Positions 8,619-20,872 of a stretch of DNA of 64,000 nucleotides are shown one piece after another. The stretch covers positions 186,001-250,000 of the forward strand of contig NZ_BMLS01000005.1 in NCBI RefSeq assembly GCF_014645355.1, given 5' to 3'. The notes under the pieces are model-generated. The model was not told the DNA's origin and did not search any database. It was given only the letters and a program-made list of their open reading frames with translations. Made by a program: the position numbers and the translations under genes. Numbering within the stretch: the first letter of the stretch is position 1; the number at the start of each line of letters is the position of its first letter. Origin of the DNA: Bowmanella pacifica. Lineage in GTDB: Bacteria > Pseudomonadota > Gammaproteobacteria > Enterobacterales > Alteromonadaceae.

Positions 8619-9734
8619 CTATCTGGATAACAGGCGTCGTTGTGTACCAATAGCCATCAGCATGCCAAATCCGGCTAATAATGTCACCATTGATGTCCCC
8701 CCGTAACTGACCAGTGGTAAGGGAACCCCCACCACTGGCAATATGCCGGAAACCATGCCCATATTAACAAATACATATACGAAGAATGTTAGGGTCAGGC
8801 TGCCAGCCAATAGTTTACTGTAGGCATCTTGGGCGCGCATGGCAATGATCATGCCGCGGACAATGATAAAGCAATACAATGCCAGCAACAGCAGGATGCC
8901 GGTAAAGCCAAATTCCTCACTGAATACCGCGAAGATAAAATCCGTATGGCGCTCGGGCAGAAATTCCAACTGTGACTGTGTACCGTGCAGCCATCCTTTA
9001 CCCGAGAAGCCACCCGAACCTATGGCAATTTTTGACTGAATAATGTGGTAGCCCGAGCCGAGAGGATCGGACTCCGGATTCAAAAAGGTTAACACACGCT
9101 GCTTTTGGTAGTCTTTCATCAGGAAAAACCACATTACGGGCGCAAAGGCAGAGGCTAATACTGCCACTGAACCTATTAGTTTCCAGCTCATCCCGGCCAG
9201 AAACAGCACGAAAAGCCCGGCGCTGGCGATGAGCAATGAAGTGCCTAAATCTGGTTGTTTGGCGATAAGTAAGGTAGGCACCACCAGCAGAAGAAAACCA
9301 CCAACAATATGCAGTAACCTGGGCGGAAGATTAAAGCGGCTGATATACCAGGCCATCATCATGGGAACGGCCAGTTTCATAATCTCAGATGGCTGAAAGC
9401 GCATAAACCCTAAATCCAGCCAGCGCTGAGCGCCTTTTCCAACAGTACCTATGGCCAATACCGCGACCAGCATTAATATGCCAACCACGTAAAAATGCAC
9501 CGATAAACGCCGGTAAGCCAAAGGTGGGATCTGCGCGACGACAAACATAACGCCTAATGCTAAGGTCAGACGGATCAGCTGGCGCTTGATTAAATCCCAG
9601 TCCTGGCCGCCGGCACTGTAGATCACAAACAAGCCGACACCCATCAAGGTGAGCAAACCCAGCAACAGCGGCAGGTCAATATGTATCTTTTGCCAGATAC
9701 TGCGCTTATTCGGGTCTAACTTGGTTTTCTGCAT
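8619..9734 (-). CDS. mrdB: Rod shape-determining SEDS glycosyltransferase RodA
   Basis: A 371-residue polytopic SEDS-family protein with about ten membrane segments. It polymerises glycan strands from lipid II in the elongasome together with PBP2, encoded immediately upstream. Family segments include QPDLGTSLLI, the FLPERHTDFIFAVFSEEFGF loop and the C-terminal PLPLVSYGGTSM signature. I use the ATG at 9734; a TTG three codons upstream is also possible. The start overlaps the 3' end of mrdA by 29 bp, implying translational coupling. Confidence 0.95.
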   Translation of the reverse strand: MQKTKLDPNKRSIWQKIHIDLPLLLGLLTLMGVGLFVIYSAGGQDWDLIKRQLIRLTLALGVMFVVAQIPPLAYRRLSVHFYVVGILMLVAVLAIGTVGKGAQRWLDLGFMRFQPSEIMKLAVPMMMAWYISRFNLPPRLLHIVGGFLLLVVPTLLIAKQPDLGTSLLIASAGLFVLFLAGMSWKLIGSVAVLASAFAPVMWFFLMKDYQKQRVLTFLNPESDPLGSGYHIIQSKIAIGSGGFSGKGWLHGTQSQLEFLPERHTDFIFAVFSEEFGFTGILLLLALYCFIIVRGMIIAMRAQDAYSKLLAGSLTLTFFVYVFVNMGMVSGILPVVGVPLPLVSYGGTSMVTLLAGFGMLMAIGTQRRLLSR

Positions 9735-11598
9735 AAGACTCAAGTGGGTGGATAGTGAAGAAATAATCCATTATTTGGCGTGCAATTGGCGCGGCCTGAG
9801 AGCTGCCACCACCGGCATTCTCCATGGCAACGGTGATCACAATTTGTGGGTCGTCATAAGGGGCATAGCCAATATACATAGCGTTATCCCTGTGATGCTC
9901 GGCAATTTTCTCAGCGTCATACTCTTCGCCGTCAGCAATACTGATGACCTGGGCCGTCCCTGTTTTACCAGCGGAAATATATTTAGTGTTTCTAAAGGCC
10001 TTACGGGCAGTACCATGCTGGCGATTAACTGTACCGTACATAGCATCCATTACCACATCCCAGTTCTCTGGATGTTTCAGAACCAGCGGGGCGAGTTCTC
10101 TGGGTTCATTGAGCTGCATTTGCCCATCCACATAGCGGCCGCGCAATAACTGCGGCACATAACGGGTCCCCTGATTAACCAATACGGTAACGGATTTGGC
10201 TAACTGCAATGGTGTGGTAGTCCAGTAGCTTTGGCCTATGCCTACCGAAATAGTGTCGCCGATATACCACGGCTGATTGTGCTTGGCCCGTTTCCAGCCC
10301 CGGCTGGGCATATTGCCGTCAGATTCTTCATACAAGTCGATGCCGGTATAGTCACCAAAACCGAATTTAACCATCATATCGCTGATACGATCTATACCCA
10401 GGCGATAAGCGAGATCGTAGAAAAAGGTGTCGCATGACACTTCAATGGATTTTGTTACATCAACCCAGCCATGGCCCCATTTCTTCCAGTCACGCCAGGG
10501 GCGTTCAACGTTTTTAAGCTGATAGACGCCGCGATCAAACATTTTGGTTTGTGGGGTGATGACTTCTTCCTCTAATCCCAATAAGGCCAGGTGGGGTTTT
10601 ACTGTGGAGGCTGGAGGGTATTGTCCTTGGGTGGCCCGATTTATTAGTGGCCGGTCGGGAGACTGCAATAACTTGCGATAATCTTTGCTGCTAATGCCAT
10701 GTACAAACAGGTTAGGGTCATAGCTAGGATTACTATAGAGCGCCAACACAGCACCGTTATTGGGATCGATGACAACCACTGAACCACGGTAGCCAGCCAT
10801 CAGATCCTGAATCACTTTTTGCAGCTTAACATCGATATTCAGCACAATATCTTCGCCGGGAATAGGCGGCTGGAATTCCAGGGTGCGAATGATCCGTCCC
10901 TGGTTATTCACTTCTACTTCCTGATAACCAACCTGGCCGTGTAATCTGTCCTCGTGGAACTTTTCTACCCCTTGTTTACCAATATTGTAAGTGGCGGCAT
11001 AGTTATCTTCCTGACCAGCCTCTACCAGCTTTTGCAGATCTTTTTTATTGATTTTGGCTACATAGCCGAGCATATGGGTCAGGGTGTCAGCATAGGGGTA
11101 ATGTCGGGTCAGACGCGCTTCTACCGAGACGCCCGGATACCTATGTTGGTTGGCTGAGAATTTTGCCACTTCTTCATGACTGAGACGTGTCTTTAAGGCC
11201 ACAGGTTTAAAGCGGCGCTGGCTTTTCAGCTCCTGGCGGAAGTCTTCAATATCTTCTTCGGAAATAGCCAACAGCTCGGCCAACTCCAACAGGGTATTGT
11301 CCAGATCATCAACCTGCTCGGGAATCACCTCCAGTGTGAAAGAGGGCCGGTTCTCCGCCAGCAGTTCGCCGTTTCTATCGTAAATCAGACCACGGTTAGG
11401 CGCGACGGGGAGTACCTTGATGCGATTCCCGTTGGAACGGGTTTGGTAGTCCTGAAAGCGGGTGACCTGCAGATAGTAAAGATTACTGATGAGGATGCAC
11501 AACAAGCCGACAATACCAAGCAGGGTAATGACGGTGCGCCTGGCAAACAAGTTGGCTTCGGCACTGTGATCTCGGATGGTTATGCGTTTTGGTGGCAT
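9706..11598 (-). CDS. mrdA: Peptidoglycan transpeptidase PBP2
   Basis: A 630-residue class B penicillin-binding protein, the elongation-specific transpeptidase partner of RodA. It has an N-terminal membrane anchor (residues about 21-46), a pedestal domain, and a transpeptidase domain with the active-site Ser in PPASTVKP (about residue 330). SCD (in SIEVSCDTFF) stands at the SxN position, and SAGKTGTAQ carries the KTG triad. Length agrees with E. coli MrdA (633). It lies downstream of rlmH by 21 bp and overlaps mrdB. Confidence 0.96.
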   Translation of the reverse strand: MPPKRITIRDHSAEANLFARRTVITLLGIVGLLCILISNLYYLQVTRFQDYQTRSNGNRIKVLPVAPNRGLIYDRNGELLAENRPSFTLEVIPEQVDDLDNTLLELAELLAISEEDIEDFRQELKSQRRFKPVALKTRLSHEEVAKFSANQHRYPGVSVEARLTRHYPYADTLTHMLGYVAKINKKDLQKLVEAGQEDNYAATYNIGKQGVEKFHEDRLHGQVGYQEVEVNNQGRIIRTLEFQPPIPGEDIVLNIDVKLQKVIQDLMAGYRGSVVVIDPNNGAVLALYSNPSYDPNLFVHGISSKDYRKLLQSPDRPLINRATQGQYPPASTVKPHLALLGLEEEVITPQTKMFDRGVYQLKNVERPWRDWKKWGHGWVDVTKSIEVSCDTFFYDLAYRLGIDRISDMMVKFGFGDYTGIDLYEESDGNMPSRGWKRAKHNQPWYIGDTISVGIGQSYWTTTPLQLAKSVTVLVNQGTRYVPQLLRGRYVDGQMQLNEPRELAPLVLKHPENWDVVMDAMYGTVNRQHGTARKAFRNTKYISAGKTGTAQVISIADGEEYDAEKIAEHHRDNAMYIGYAPYDDPQIVITVAMENAGGGSSQAAPIARQIMDYFFTIHPLESYAENQVRPE

Positions 11599-11619
11599 TA
11601 ACGACTAATTTTCCACGCC

Positions 11620-12090
11620 TCACTCCCTATGATAGGGGTGATTATTATTCAATGACCAGGCTCGGTAAAGACTTTCCGCCAGCACGATACGTACCAGCGG
11701 GTGGGGCAGGGTGAGGGTCGACAGCGACCACTTCTGCTCGGATGCCTGAATACATTGCGGCGCCAATCCCTCTGGCCCTCCGACCAACAGGCTGACATCG
11801 CGTCCGTCCATTTGCCAACGCTGCATTTGCTGCGCCAACTGACCGGTATCCCAGGGCTTCCCTGTTACCTCCAGGGTCACAATGCGGTTACCTTTAGGAA
11901 CAGCGGCCAGCATCTGTTCGCCTTCTTTGTGCAAAATACGCTGAATGTCGGCATTTTTGCCACGTTTACCGGCGACTATTTCTACCAATTGCAGCGGCAT
12001 ATCTGAAGGAAAGCGTCGAGCATACTCGTTGTATCCGGTCTCCACCCAATCCGGCATTTTCGTGCCTACTGCGATAAGTTGAAGTTTCAC
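11620..12090 (-). CDS. rlmH: 23S rRNA (pseudouridine-1915-N3)-methyltransferase RlmH
   Basis: A 156-residue SPOUT methyltransferase that methylates pseudouridine 1915 in helix 69 of 23S rRNA. The sequence is close to E. coli RlmH (155 residues). It shares the N-terminus [16 protein letters not shown], the SAM-knot segments [11 protein letters not shown] and [14 protein letters not shown]-like region, and the end NNHPYHRE. It follows rsfS by 6 bp, the order seen in E. coli. Confidence 0.97.
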   Translation of the reverse strand: MKLQLIAVGTKMPDWVETGYNEYARRFPSDMPLQLVEIVAGKRGKNADIQRILHKEGEQMLAAVPKGNRIVTLEVTGKPWDTGQLAQQMQRWQMDGRDVSLLVGGPEGLAPQCIQASEQKWSLSTLTLPHPLVRIVLAESLYRAWSLNNNHPYHRE

Positions 12091-12096
12091 CTTGGC

Positions 12097-12414
12097 TTAG
12101 CCCCAGAGTTTTTCCAGTTGATAGAAATCACGGGCTTCGTCCTGCATCACATGCAGGATAACGTCGCCAAAGTCTACCAGTACCCATTCACCGCTATCCT
12201 GACCTTCAATGCTCAGTGGCGTAATGCCGGCCAGTTTGGCTTCCATCACCACTTTTTCGGCAATGGATACTACATGGCGTTTTGAATTACCTGAACATAC
12301 CAGCATGGTATCTGTGATGCTGGATTTCTCGGCCACGTCCAAATCGATCAGATCGCGTCCTTTCATATCCTCGACCTTGTCGATAACAAATTGTTTGAGC
12401 TGTTCGTGTTCCAA
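12097..12414 (-). CDS. rsfS: Ribosomal silencing factor RsfS
   Basis: A 105-residue protein that binds uL14 and blocks 30S-50S joining in stationary phase or starvation. Family segments FVIDKVEDMKGRDLIDLDV and SSITDTMLVCSGNSKRHV are present, and the length equals the E. coli homologue. The start codon is TTG at 12414 with the strong Shine-Dalgarno GAGGAG just upstream. It is located between nadD and rlmH, the conserved arrangement. Confidence 0.95.
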   Translation of the reverse strand: MEHEQLKQFVIDKVEDMKGRDLIDLDVAEKSSITDTMLVCSGNSKRHVVSIAEKVVMEAKLAGITPLSIEGQDSGEWVLVDFGDVILHVMQDEARDFYQLEKLWG

Positions 12415-12481
12415 AGGTTCTCCTCAATAGACAAAAAAGGCTCAGTTCACGGCCAGACCGCCGCGAAAAAGGGCGCGCATT

Positions 12482-13132
12482 CTAACATGGCTGGTTAGGC
12501 ACCTGATACAGCTTGTGCTGCTGAATATAGGTTAGAACAGCCGGCGGCAACAAATCCGGTTGTTGGCCCTTGGCCAAAATGTGGCGTAACTCGGTCGATG
12601 ACTGACGAACAGCCCGGGTTTGCGCCAGCAAAATGTGGCCATGGGTGGTCGCTTTTAAACGCGCAGGGTTATCTGTTTGATGCTCACGCAGCAGGGTTTG
12701 AATAGTAGGGTTGAACTCGGCCGGGTAGTCGCCTCTTTGGCACACAAGTATGTGGCAAAGTTTGAGTAGCTCCTGCCAATGATACCAAGTGTCGACACTT
12801 TTTAGAGAGTCCATTCCTATGATAAAAATCAATGCTGCCGCCGGGCTTTCCTGGCGGTACTGGCGCAACGTTTCCACTGTGTAAGAGGGCAGGTTGCGGT
12901 TCAGTTCTCTTGGGTCCACCGAAAACAGTGGCCAGTCTTGGCACACCAGCTCCAGCATGGCCAAGCGATGTCTTGCACTGACCTTTGGACCAGGCTTGTG
13001 CGGTGGAATATGGCAGGGCAGCAGACGAACTTTGTCTAAGCCAACCTGTTTGGCTGCATCGGAGACCGCATACAAGTGGCCCATATGCACAGGATCAAAG
13101 GTGCCGCCAAATAACGCGATGACCTCAGTCAT
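12482..13132 (-). CDS. nadD: Nicotinate-nucleotide adenylyltransferase NadD
   Basis: A 216-residue enzyme that forms deamido-NAD from nicotinate mononucleotide and ATP. The nucleotidyltransferase motif GGTFDPVHMGH lies at residues about 9-19, and the C-terminal SSTELRHIL corresponds to the (I)SSTxxR motif. I set the start at the ATG at 13132 rather than 20 codons upstream: the holA stop and this ATG overlap as ATGA, and GGTFDPVH then begins at its usual position. The coupling suggests one transcript from leuS through nadD. Confidence 0.95.
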   Translation of the reverse strand: MTEVIALFGGTFDPVHMGHLYAVSDAAKQVGLDKVRLLPCHIPPHKPGPKVSARHRLAMLELVCQDWPLFSVDPRELNRNLPSYTVETLRQYRQESPAAALIFIIGMDSLKSVDTWYHWQELLKLCHILVCQRGDYPAEFNPTIQTLLREHQTDNPARLKATTHGHILLAQTRAVRQSSTELRHILAKGQQPDLLPPAVLTYIQQHKLYQVPNQPC

Positions 13133-14163
13133 GTATACTCCAGGGAGATCCCCTGCAATGGCATAGGTATAAAAAGCAGGCAAAGATGGCACAATTCCAC
13201 ATAAGGTCTGGTTAGCGCGGATTGCTTCAGAGCCTGATCTAAGCTTCCCAGTTTATGTTGCATCTGTTCAAGGTGTGCAGCATCTAAACGTTGTAAGGCT
13301 TGCTGGTAGAGAGCTTGACGATTGCTCCAGATTTTATATTTGTTCCACAACCCGGCCAGATTTTGTCCCTGATTACGGGCAAACTGCAGACTACTCAGCG
13401 TTTGCCATTCACGTACTAGGGCCCATAACACAATAGTGGGTTCAACCCCTTCGCTTTCCAGACGATACAGCATTTTAACTGCTTTTTGCGCGTCACCGGC
13501 CAACAGTACATCTACCAGTTGAAAAACATTAAAACGGGATTGATCAACCAGGGCTTGTTCGGCCTTAGCTCGGTCAAGCTGACCTGCTGGGTAAAGAAGC
13601 GCAAGCTTATCAATTTCTTGGCGTGCGGCCAGCAGATTGCCTTCGCAATAGTCACTGAGCAGTTTAGTCACATCGGACGTGGCCTGCAGGCCAGCGCGAC
13701 GAAGGCGGTCTGCTATCCAGCTGTTTAGCTGTTTACCTTCCAAGGGGTAACAGGGAATATAGGTTCCTTGCTTATCCAGGCTTTTAAACCATTTGGCATT
13801 TTGTACGTCTTTGCCGATGCGGGGGCCATGTAAAATCAGCAGCACATCAGGGCTAGGCTGTAATGCCAATTGGGTGAGTACTTTGGCACCCTCAACGCCG
13901 GGTTTACCACTGGGCATTTCCACTTCGATAATCTGCCGACTGGCAAACAGCGACAAGGTTTGACTGGCTTCCAGCAACTGATTCCAGTTAAACCCCGTGT
14001 CGGCGACCAAAGACGTGCGTTCATCAAATCCTTGCTGGCGAGCCTGTTGTCGAATAGCTTCCAGGCTCTCAAGTTTCTGCTGCGGTTCGTCGCCGAAGAT
14101 CAGGTAGCAGGCCGACAGACCTTTGTTAAGGGCCTCATTGAGCCGGTTTGGATAAAGCTGCAT
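13129..14163 (-). CDS. holA: DNA polymerase III subunit delta
   Basis: A 344-residue clamp-loader subunit that opens the beta sliding clamp. The N-terminus has the family form MQLYPNRLNEALNKGLSACYLIFGDEP, and the AAA-like fold and C-terminal collar region are consistent with HolA (343 in E. coli). The start overlaps the lptE stop by one base (TGATG), and the stop overlaps the nadD start by ATGA, so all three are translationally linked. Confidence 0.95.
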   Translation of the reverse strand: MQLYPNRLNEALNKGLSACYLIFGDEPQQKLESLEAIRQQARQQGFDERTSLVADTGFNWNQLLEASQTLSLFASRQIIEVEMPSGKPGVEGAKVLTQLALQPSPDVLLILHGPRIGKDVQNAKWFKSLDKQGTYIPCYPLEGKQLNSWIADRLRRAGLQATSDVTKLLSDYCEGNLLAARQEIDKLALLYPAGQLDRAKAEQALVDQSRFNVFQLVDVLLAGDAQKAVKMLYRLESEGVEPTIVLWALVREWQTLSSLQFARNQGQNLAGLWNKYKIWSNRQALYQQALQRLDAAHLEQMQHKLGSLDQALKQSALTRPYVELCHLCLLFIPMPLQGISLEYT

Positions 14164-14653
14164 CAGGGCTGTTGTTCGGTTAACTGGCTCAACTGACGGA
14201 TGATGCGGTCGGCCGCTTGCCTGCGCAATTCATCCAGAATCAGATTCAATTCTCTGGACTTAGCCAGTACCGCATTAGGATCGTCCTGGTATTCACGGTT
14301 TAAAGTGAACTCCAACAACTGCGCATCCTGTCCCGGCAGCATGACTTCAAAGCGCACATGGTAATTGAGCTCGTATTCGGCCACCTGCCCGGTAGAGAAT
14401 AGGGACAGCAAGCTGCGCTCCAACTTTTCAGGGTAAAGATAGAGGGTAATGTCCTCCTCCTGAGGGGAGGACAATACCTGCACCTTGTAGCCTTTCAAAC
14501 TGGTTTTCAGTGCTCTGGGCAGGGGGGCATGTTGGTTGTCGCTGGCGACATGCACCTTGGTGACTTTGTCGCCTAACAACCCGGTTCCACGTAAATGGAA
14601 GCCACATGCACTCAGCAGCAATGCTGAAACCAATACGAGACTCAGCCTAGTCA

Positions 14654-14654
<1 letters not shown>
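14163..14654 (-). CDS. lptE: LPS-assembly lipoprotein LptE
   Basis: A 163-residue outer-membrane lipoprotein that plugs and helps fold the LptD translocon for lipopolysaccharide export. The signal peptide ends with lipobox LSAC (Cys16), followed by GFHLRGTG, a strong LptE signature. The C-terminal half is variable, as usual. It overlaps leuS upstream (TAATG) and holA downstream by one base each. Confidence 0.94.
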
Positions 14655-17365
<2,711 letters not shown>

Positions 17366-17428
17366 TTAAATGTCCTGGTAAAGATGACGCGTTATTCGTT
17401 ACAGGCACTGGTAATAAGGAGTAAAAGC

Positions 17429-17908
17429 ATGAAGAAAAGTGACTCTTCTCAGTACAGCAAGTTGCTTGAAGAAATGTCCGACTGGGTAGTGCATTCGGTG
17501 GAACAGGATGTGGTAGACCTGATGGAGATTCAGGCCAAAGCCAAAGCGTACCTGCAAGCAGCTGGGGAATTAAGCAAGGAAGAGGCTCGTTTGTTGGAGA
17601 ACACGCTGACCAGAGATCTGGAGACCTTTGCCCATCACTGGCAGCAGGACGCAGATGCGTCGCCCTGGTGGCAGGCGACCAAAGATAAACTGTGGTCATT
17701 GCTCGCTGACGCGTCGGATAAGAGTGGTTTGGCGCTGCATGAGTCTTTGCGTGATATCCAACATCAGGGTATCTATCACGCGGGTGAGCTGGTGGCATTA
17801 GGGGAGTTGGAATGTACCCAATGCCATCACCGACACAGTGTTACCCATGTTGAACGTATTCTCCCTTGTCTTGAATGTGGACACAGCCGATTTTCAAGAG
17901 CCTTGTAA
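17429..17908 (+). CDS. Zinc-ribbon protein, YbeL/DUF1451 type
   Basis: A 159-residue protein with a mainly helical N-terminal region and a C-terminal zinc ribbon: CTQCHHRH (about residues 131-138) and CLECGHSRF give a CxxC...CxxC set. Its place next to leuS matches ybeL in E. coli; function is not established. The ATG at 17429 is preceded by AAGGAG at ideal distance, so the 15 upstream codons are left out. It is divergent from leuS. Confidence 0.8.
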   Translation: MKKSDSSQYSKLLEEMSDWVVHSVEQDVVDLMEIQAKAKAYLQAAGELSKEEARLLENTLTRDLETFAHHWQQDADASPWWQATKDKLWSLLADASDKSGLALHESLRDIQHQGIYHAGELVALGELECTQCHHRHSVTHVERILPCLECGHSRFSRAL

Positions 17909-17939
17909 GCACATTTACCAGCCCAGCCAGTAAAGAAAA

Positions 17940-17965
17940 AAGGCCGCGATGAAAATCGCGGCCTT
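17940..17965. terminator. Bidirectional intrinsic terminator
   Basis: A perfect 11-bp stem AAGGCCGCGAT / ATCGCGGCCTT with a GAAA loop is preceded by an A-rich run and followed by GGTGTTTTT. It lies between the convergent zinc-ribbon and TonB-receptor genes and can serve both. Confidence 0.85.
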
Positions 17966-17979
17966 GGTGTTTTTCCTGA

Positions 17980-20118
17980 TCAGAAACTTAGTTCATATCC
18001 CAGGGTGATATAGCGTGGTTTGCCCGGTTGCAGACCACCGTGCACCCGTGTGGCCGCGTATTCGCGATCAAGCAAGTTATCGATTAGTAGTGACAGGCGC
18101 TGATTGTCAGCCAATTGATAATGCACGCTGGCATCTACCACGGTTTGAGCTTTCACGCGCTCTTGGTCGGCAATCTCTCCCTGTCCTGCATTAGTGCGCA
18201 TTTCCTGCTGGTAGCGCAGGCTGAGGTTTGCTTGCCAATCGCCACTTTGCAGGCCGGTTTGTAACAGCAACTGATGGTCTGGCAGGTAAGGCAATTCGTC
18301 ACCTTTTTGCACACTGCCCCAAATTTCATTATCTGACTCAAAGCTGTTCTGGAACTCACCTTTGGTGTAGGTGTAGGTCAAACTGACAGGGATCAGCAGG
18401 TTATCGGCCTGGAAGGTCTGGCTTACCAGCATTTCAAAGCCCTGAATGTCCACCTCACCGGCGTTGTATTGATTACCAATATTGGCATCGTCACAGCCCT
18501 GGCTGGCGGTACAGTTGCCATGCATATTGTCGTATTCACTACTAAAGGCGATAGCTTCAAAAGCCAAGTCGCTATCGCGATAGCGAACCCCGGCTTCTGT
18601 GCTGAGACTCTTTTCTTCAGCTGTTTGCTCGTTGCCCGGTGATGGCGGTGCGACTCCCCGTTGTACACTCCCGATCAGTACCCAGTTATCGCCGAATTGA
18701 TAACTCATACCCAGCATAGGGTTAAGTAATGATAAGTCATGCTGTTTGACGCTCGGGGCTTGTAAACGATCCGGTGCTTTATTCCAATCTTCGCGCTTCA
18801 TCTTTACATCTTCGTAGCGCAGGCCGGCATTGATTGTCAGGTTATCAAATACCAGGCTACCCTGAGCGTACAGCGCGAGCGCATCGGCGCTACTTAAACG
18901 GTTAGTATCTGTGCCTGGTACGCCAGCACTGTCCAAACGCATTGCCAGACTGGCGTCCATCAGATAATTATCTGTCCATTGGAATCTGTCTTCTTCATCT
19001 TCGTGTAACCGTGCTCCCAGTACTAACTGGTGCTCGCCTAAACTCAGGCTGTACTCGGTTTGAATCCCTTGGCTAAGGTATTGGCGGTTATTGTTCTTTA
19101 GCCGCACGGCCAGCTCACCTTCAGGATTAGCTTCAAATTCGCTGGCTAGTGCTAACCCACCACCGCTCAAGCTTTTACCGCCGATTCGGTCTGCTTTATA
19201 CCAGTTACGAGCAAATTCATTGCGATAAACTGTGGTGACTAAGCTGCTGTCATTGTTAATCAACCAGCTGTGTGACACCTGAATCAGGTCGTGATCGGTG
19301 TTCATCACATCCAGTTGCGAGGCTGCATAGCGGCGCAGTGGGTCGTTGGCGAAGTCTTGGTCGGTAATGCCAATATAGGTCTCATCAGAGCGTTCTTCTG
19401 CCTGGGCTAATTTAACCAGTAAATGATGACGACCATCCTCGGTCAGCGTGGCAGAAAACTTACCCAGTAAATCATGTTTCTCAAAGCCGGTATCCTGGCC
19501 GCCAGGTAGAGACTTAAAACCATCTGCTGCATAGCGAAAGCCCTCCACCACAGCACCGAAGCGTTCAGTGGAGCCGCCCAGAACCAGATGCTCTTTATTA
19601 AAATTATCGGTGCCCAGTGCCAGATTCAGGCGCCCGGCAAATGCTTGCTCTGGGATATCAACGGAATTGAGGTTGATTACGCCGCCGGTTGTCCTGGGAC
19701 CAAAACGTACCGAAGAAGTCCCTTTTAACACTTCCACTGACTGCATGCGTCCCATGGTGGGAAAATAATAAGCCGCAGGGGCTGTGTAGGGGGCCGGTGC
19801 CGCCAGCACGCCGTCTTCCATAATGACCAGCTTGTCGGAGCGATCCTGACCTGTGCCGCGCATGCCAATATTGGGACGTAATCCATAACCATCTTCTTCG
19901 GTGACGTAAACGCCTGGCACACTTACTAAAGCGCGCATAACGTCTGTGTAAGCAAACTGAGCGAGGGTCTTACTGTCAAGGTAATGGGCCGAGCCCGGAA
20001 TATGATTAATGGTTGAGGTAGAGCCCAAAACGGTGAGTTTTTCTACGTTGTCATCAGCAAATACAGGTGAAGCTGCCACGGCCAATGCCAAGGTCAGTTT
20101 GGAAAAGTTGTGCGTCAT
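17980..20118 (-). CDS. TonB-dependent outer-membrane receptor, FecA-like
   Basis: A 712-residue outer-membrane receptor. The signal peptide is about residues 1-21, followed by a plug domain (YGLRPNIGMRGTGQDRSDK, MEDGVLAAPAPYTAPAAYYFP-like region, VEVLKGTSSVRFGPRTTGG, residues about 70-170). A 22-strand barrel ends in the aromatic terminal motif YITLGYELSF. The plug segments resemble ferric-citrate/siderophore receptors. The ATG at 20118 begins the signal peptide. A Fur-like box lies 71 bp upstream, so iron control is likely. Its neighbours form a Zur-linked ABC system, so a zinc-related ligand cannot be excluded. Confidence 0.85.
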   Translation of the reverse strand: MTHNFSKLTLALAVAASPVFADDNVEKLTVLGSTSTINHIPGSAHYLDSKTLAQFAYTDVMRALVSVPGVYVTEEDGYGLRPNIGMRGTGQDRSDKLVIMEDGVLAAPAPYTAPAAYYFPTMGRMQSVEVLKGTSSVRFGPRTTGGVINLNSVDIPEQAFAGRLNLALGTDNFNKEHLVLGGSTERFGAVVEGFRYAADGFKSLPGGQDTGFEKHDLLGKFSATLTEDGRHHLLVKLAQAEERSDETYIGITDQDFANDPLRRYAASQLDVMNTDHDLIQVSHSWLINNDSSLVTTVYRNEFARNWYKADRIGGKSLSGGGLALASEFEANPEGELAVRLKNNNRQYLSQGIQTEYSLSLGEHQLVLGARLHEDEEDRFQWTDNYLMDASLAMRLDSAGVPGTDTNRLSSADALALYAQGSLVFDNLTINAGLRYEDVKMKREDWNKAPDRLQAPSVKQHDLSLLNPMLGMSYQFGDNWVLIGSVQRGVAPPSPGNEQTAEEKSLSTEAGVRYRDSDLAFEAIAFSSEYDNMHGNCTASQGCDDANIGNQYNAGEVDIQGFEMLVSQTFQADNLLIPVSLTYTYTKGEFQNSFESDNEIWGSVQKGDELPYLPDHQLLLQTGLQSGDWQANLSLRYQQEMRTNAGQGEIADQERVKAQTVVDASVHYQLADNQRLSLLIDNLLDREYAATRVHGGLQPGKPRYITLGYELSF

Positions 20119-20188
20119 GATAAATCCATCAAGGTTGATGAGTGCGTGAGCAGAAGAATTTAAACGCGCTAACTTTAACAACTATGCT

Positions 20189-20207
20189 ATTGCGAATCAA
20201 TCTCATT
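20189..20207 (-). promoter_or_regulatory. Fur-like operator upstream of the TonB receptor
   Basis: Read on the minus strand, AATGAGATTGATTCGCAAT matches the Fur-box pattern AATGAGAATNATTCTCATT at 15 of the 18 defined positions. It is 71 bp upstream of the receptor start codon, within typical promoter distance. Confidence 0.5.
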
Positions 20208-20255
20208 GGCTTGTCTGCGCGCAATTTTATTGGTGGTTAGTGGTGTCAGGGCAGA

Positions 20256-20810
20256 CTACTGGTCGTAGGGGCTTAAGGCCTGTACCTGCATGCTGTAGGC
20301 GGCGGTAGCCACCTCGTTCTCGGTAAGCTGAGTGGAAAGAATGCCTGACAACCAATAGGCCTGGTAAATATCATTCACTTTATAGCCGGGGGGAAATTGC
20401 AAGTAGATGATTTGATTGGGAGGTGGCGGGGGCATATGGATACAGGCACCGAAGTAGGGCACCAAAAATGCGCTTTGTACGCTGTTATCCGCATGGTATT
20501 CCAATGGCACAACAAAACCTGCCAAGCGCAGCGACTGCTTGTCAAATTCTGAACGAATGCGGGTGGATACTAAGGCCGCGTTGAGACGTTGACGTTTTAT
20601 TTCATCTATTTGTTGTTGAATGCTGTCGGCTTCCTGTTGATCTGCCTGTGGCACAGCAAAAGGATCGTCGCTGTGATTGATCGGAGGGGCTTCATCAAAG
20701 GCTTTTTGATCTTGCTCGGGTAACAAAGCTTCCCATTCGATGGTACGAAAATCGTCAGCCACCAAGACCAATGGCGTGAATACAAGGATAAGCAAAATTG
20801 CAAGTCGCAT
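20256..20810 (-). CDS. DUF3299-type exported protein
   Basis: A 184-residue protein with a signal peptide (residues 1-17, MRLAILLILVFTPLVLV) and a DUF3299-like core (LRLAGFVVPLEYHADNSVQSAFLVPYFGACIHMPPPPPNQ region). The proline-rich GACIHMPPPPPN stretch, with its Cys and His, is the family's conspicuous feature and could bind a metal. The gene is divergent from the ABC pair with a Zur-like site between them. DUF3299 genes beside such ABC pairs recall the zinc-regulated zrg locus of Vibrio cholerae (from memory). Biochemical function is unknown. Confidence 0.75.
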   Translation of the reverse strand: MRLAILLILVFTPLVLVADDFRTIEWEALLPEQDQKAFDEAPPINHSDDPFAVPQADQQEADSIQQQIDEIKRQRLNAALVSTRIRSEFDKQSLRLAGFVVPLEYHADNSVQSAFLVPYFGACIHMPPPPPNQIIYLQFPPGYKVNDIYQAYWLSGILSTQLTENEVATAAYSMQVQALSPYDQ

Positions 20811-20837
20811 TGGAAACCGACAGAATAGCCTGAAGAA

Positions 20838-20852
20838 TGTTACATCATAACA
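20838..20852. promoter_or_regulatory. Zur-like operator between divergent DUF3299 and ABC genes
   Basis: TGTTACATCATAACA is a TGTTA-N5-TAACA dyad that fits the gammaproteobacterial Zur core TGTTATANTATAACA (12 of the 14 defined positions). It lies 28 bp before the DUF3299 start and 21 bp before the ATPase start, so one bound repressor could control both directions. Confidence 0.6.
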
Positions 20853-20872
20853 AAAAGTGGTCTGAAGAGAAC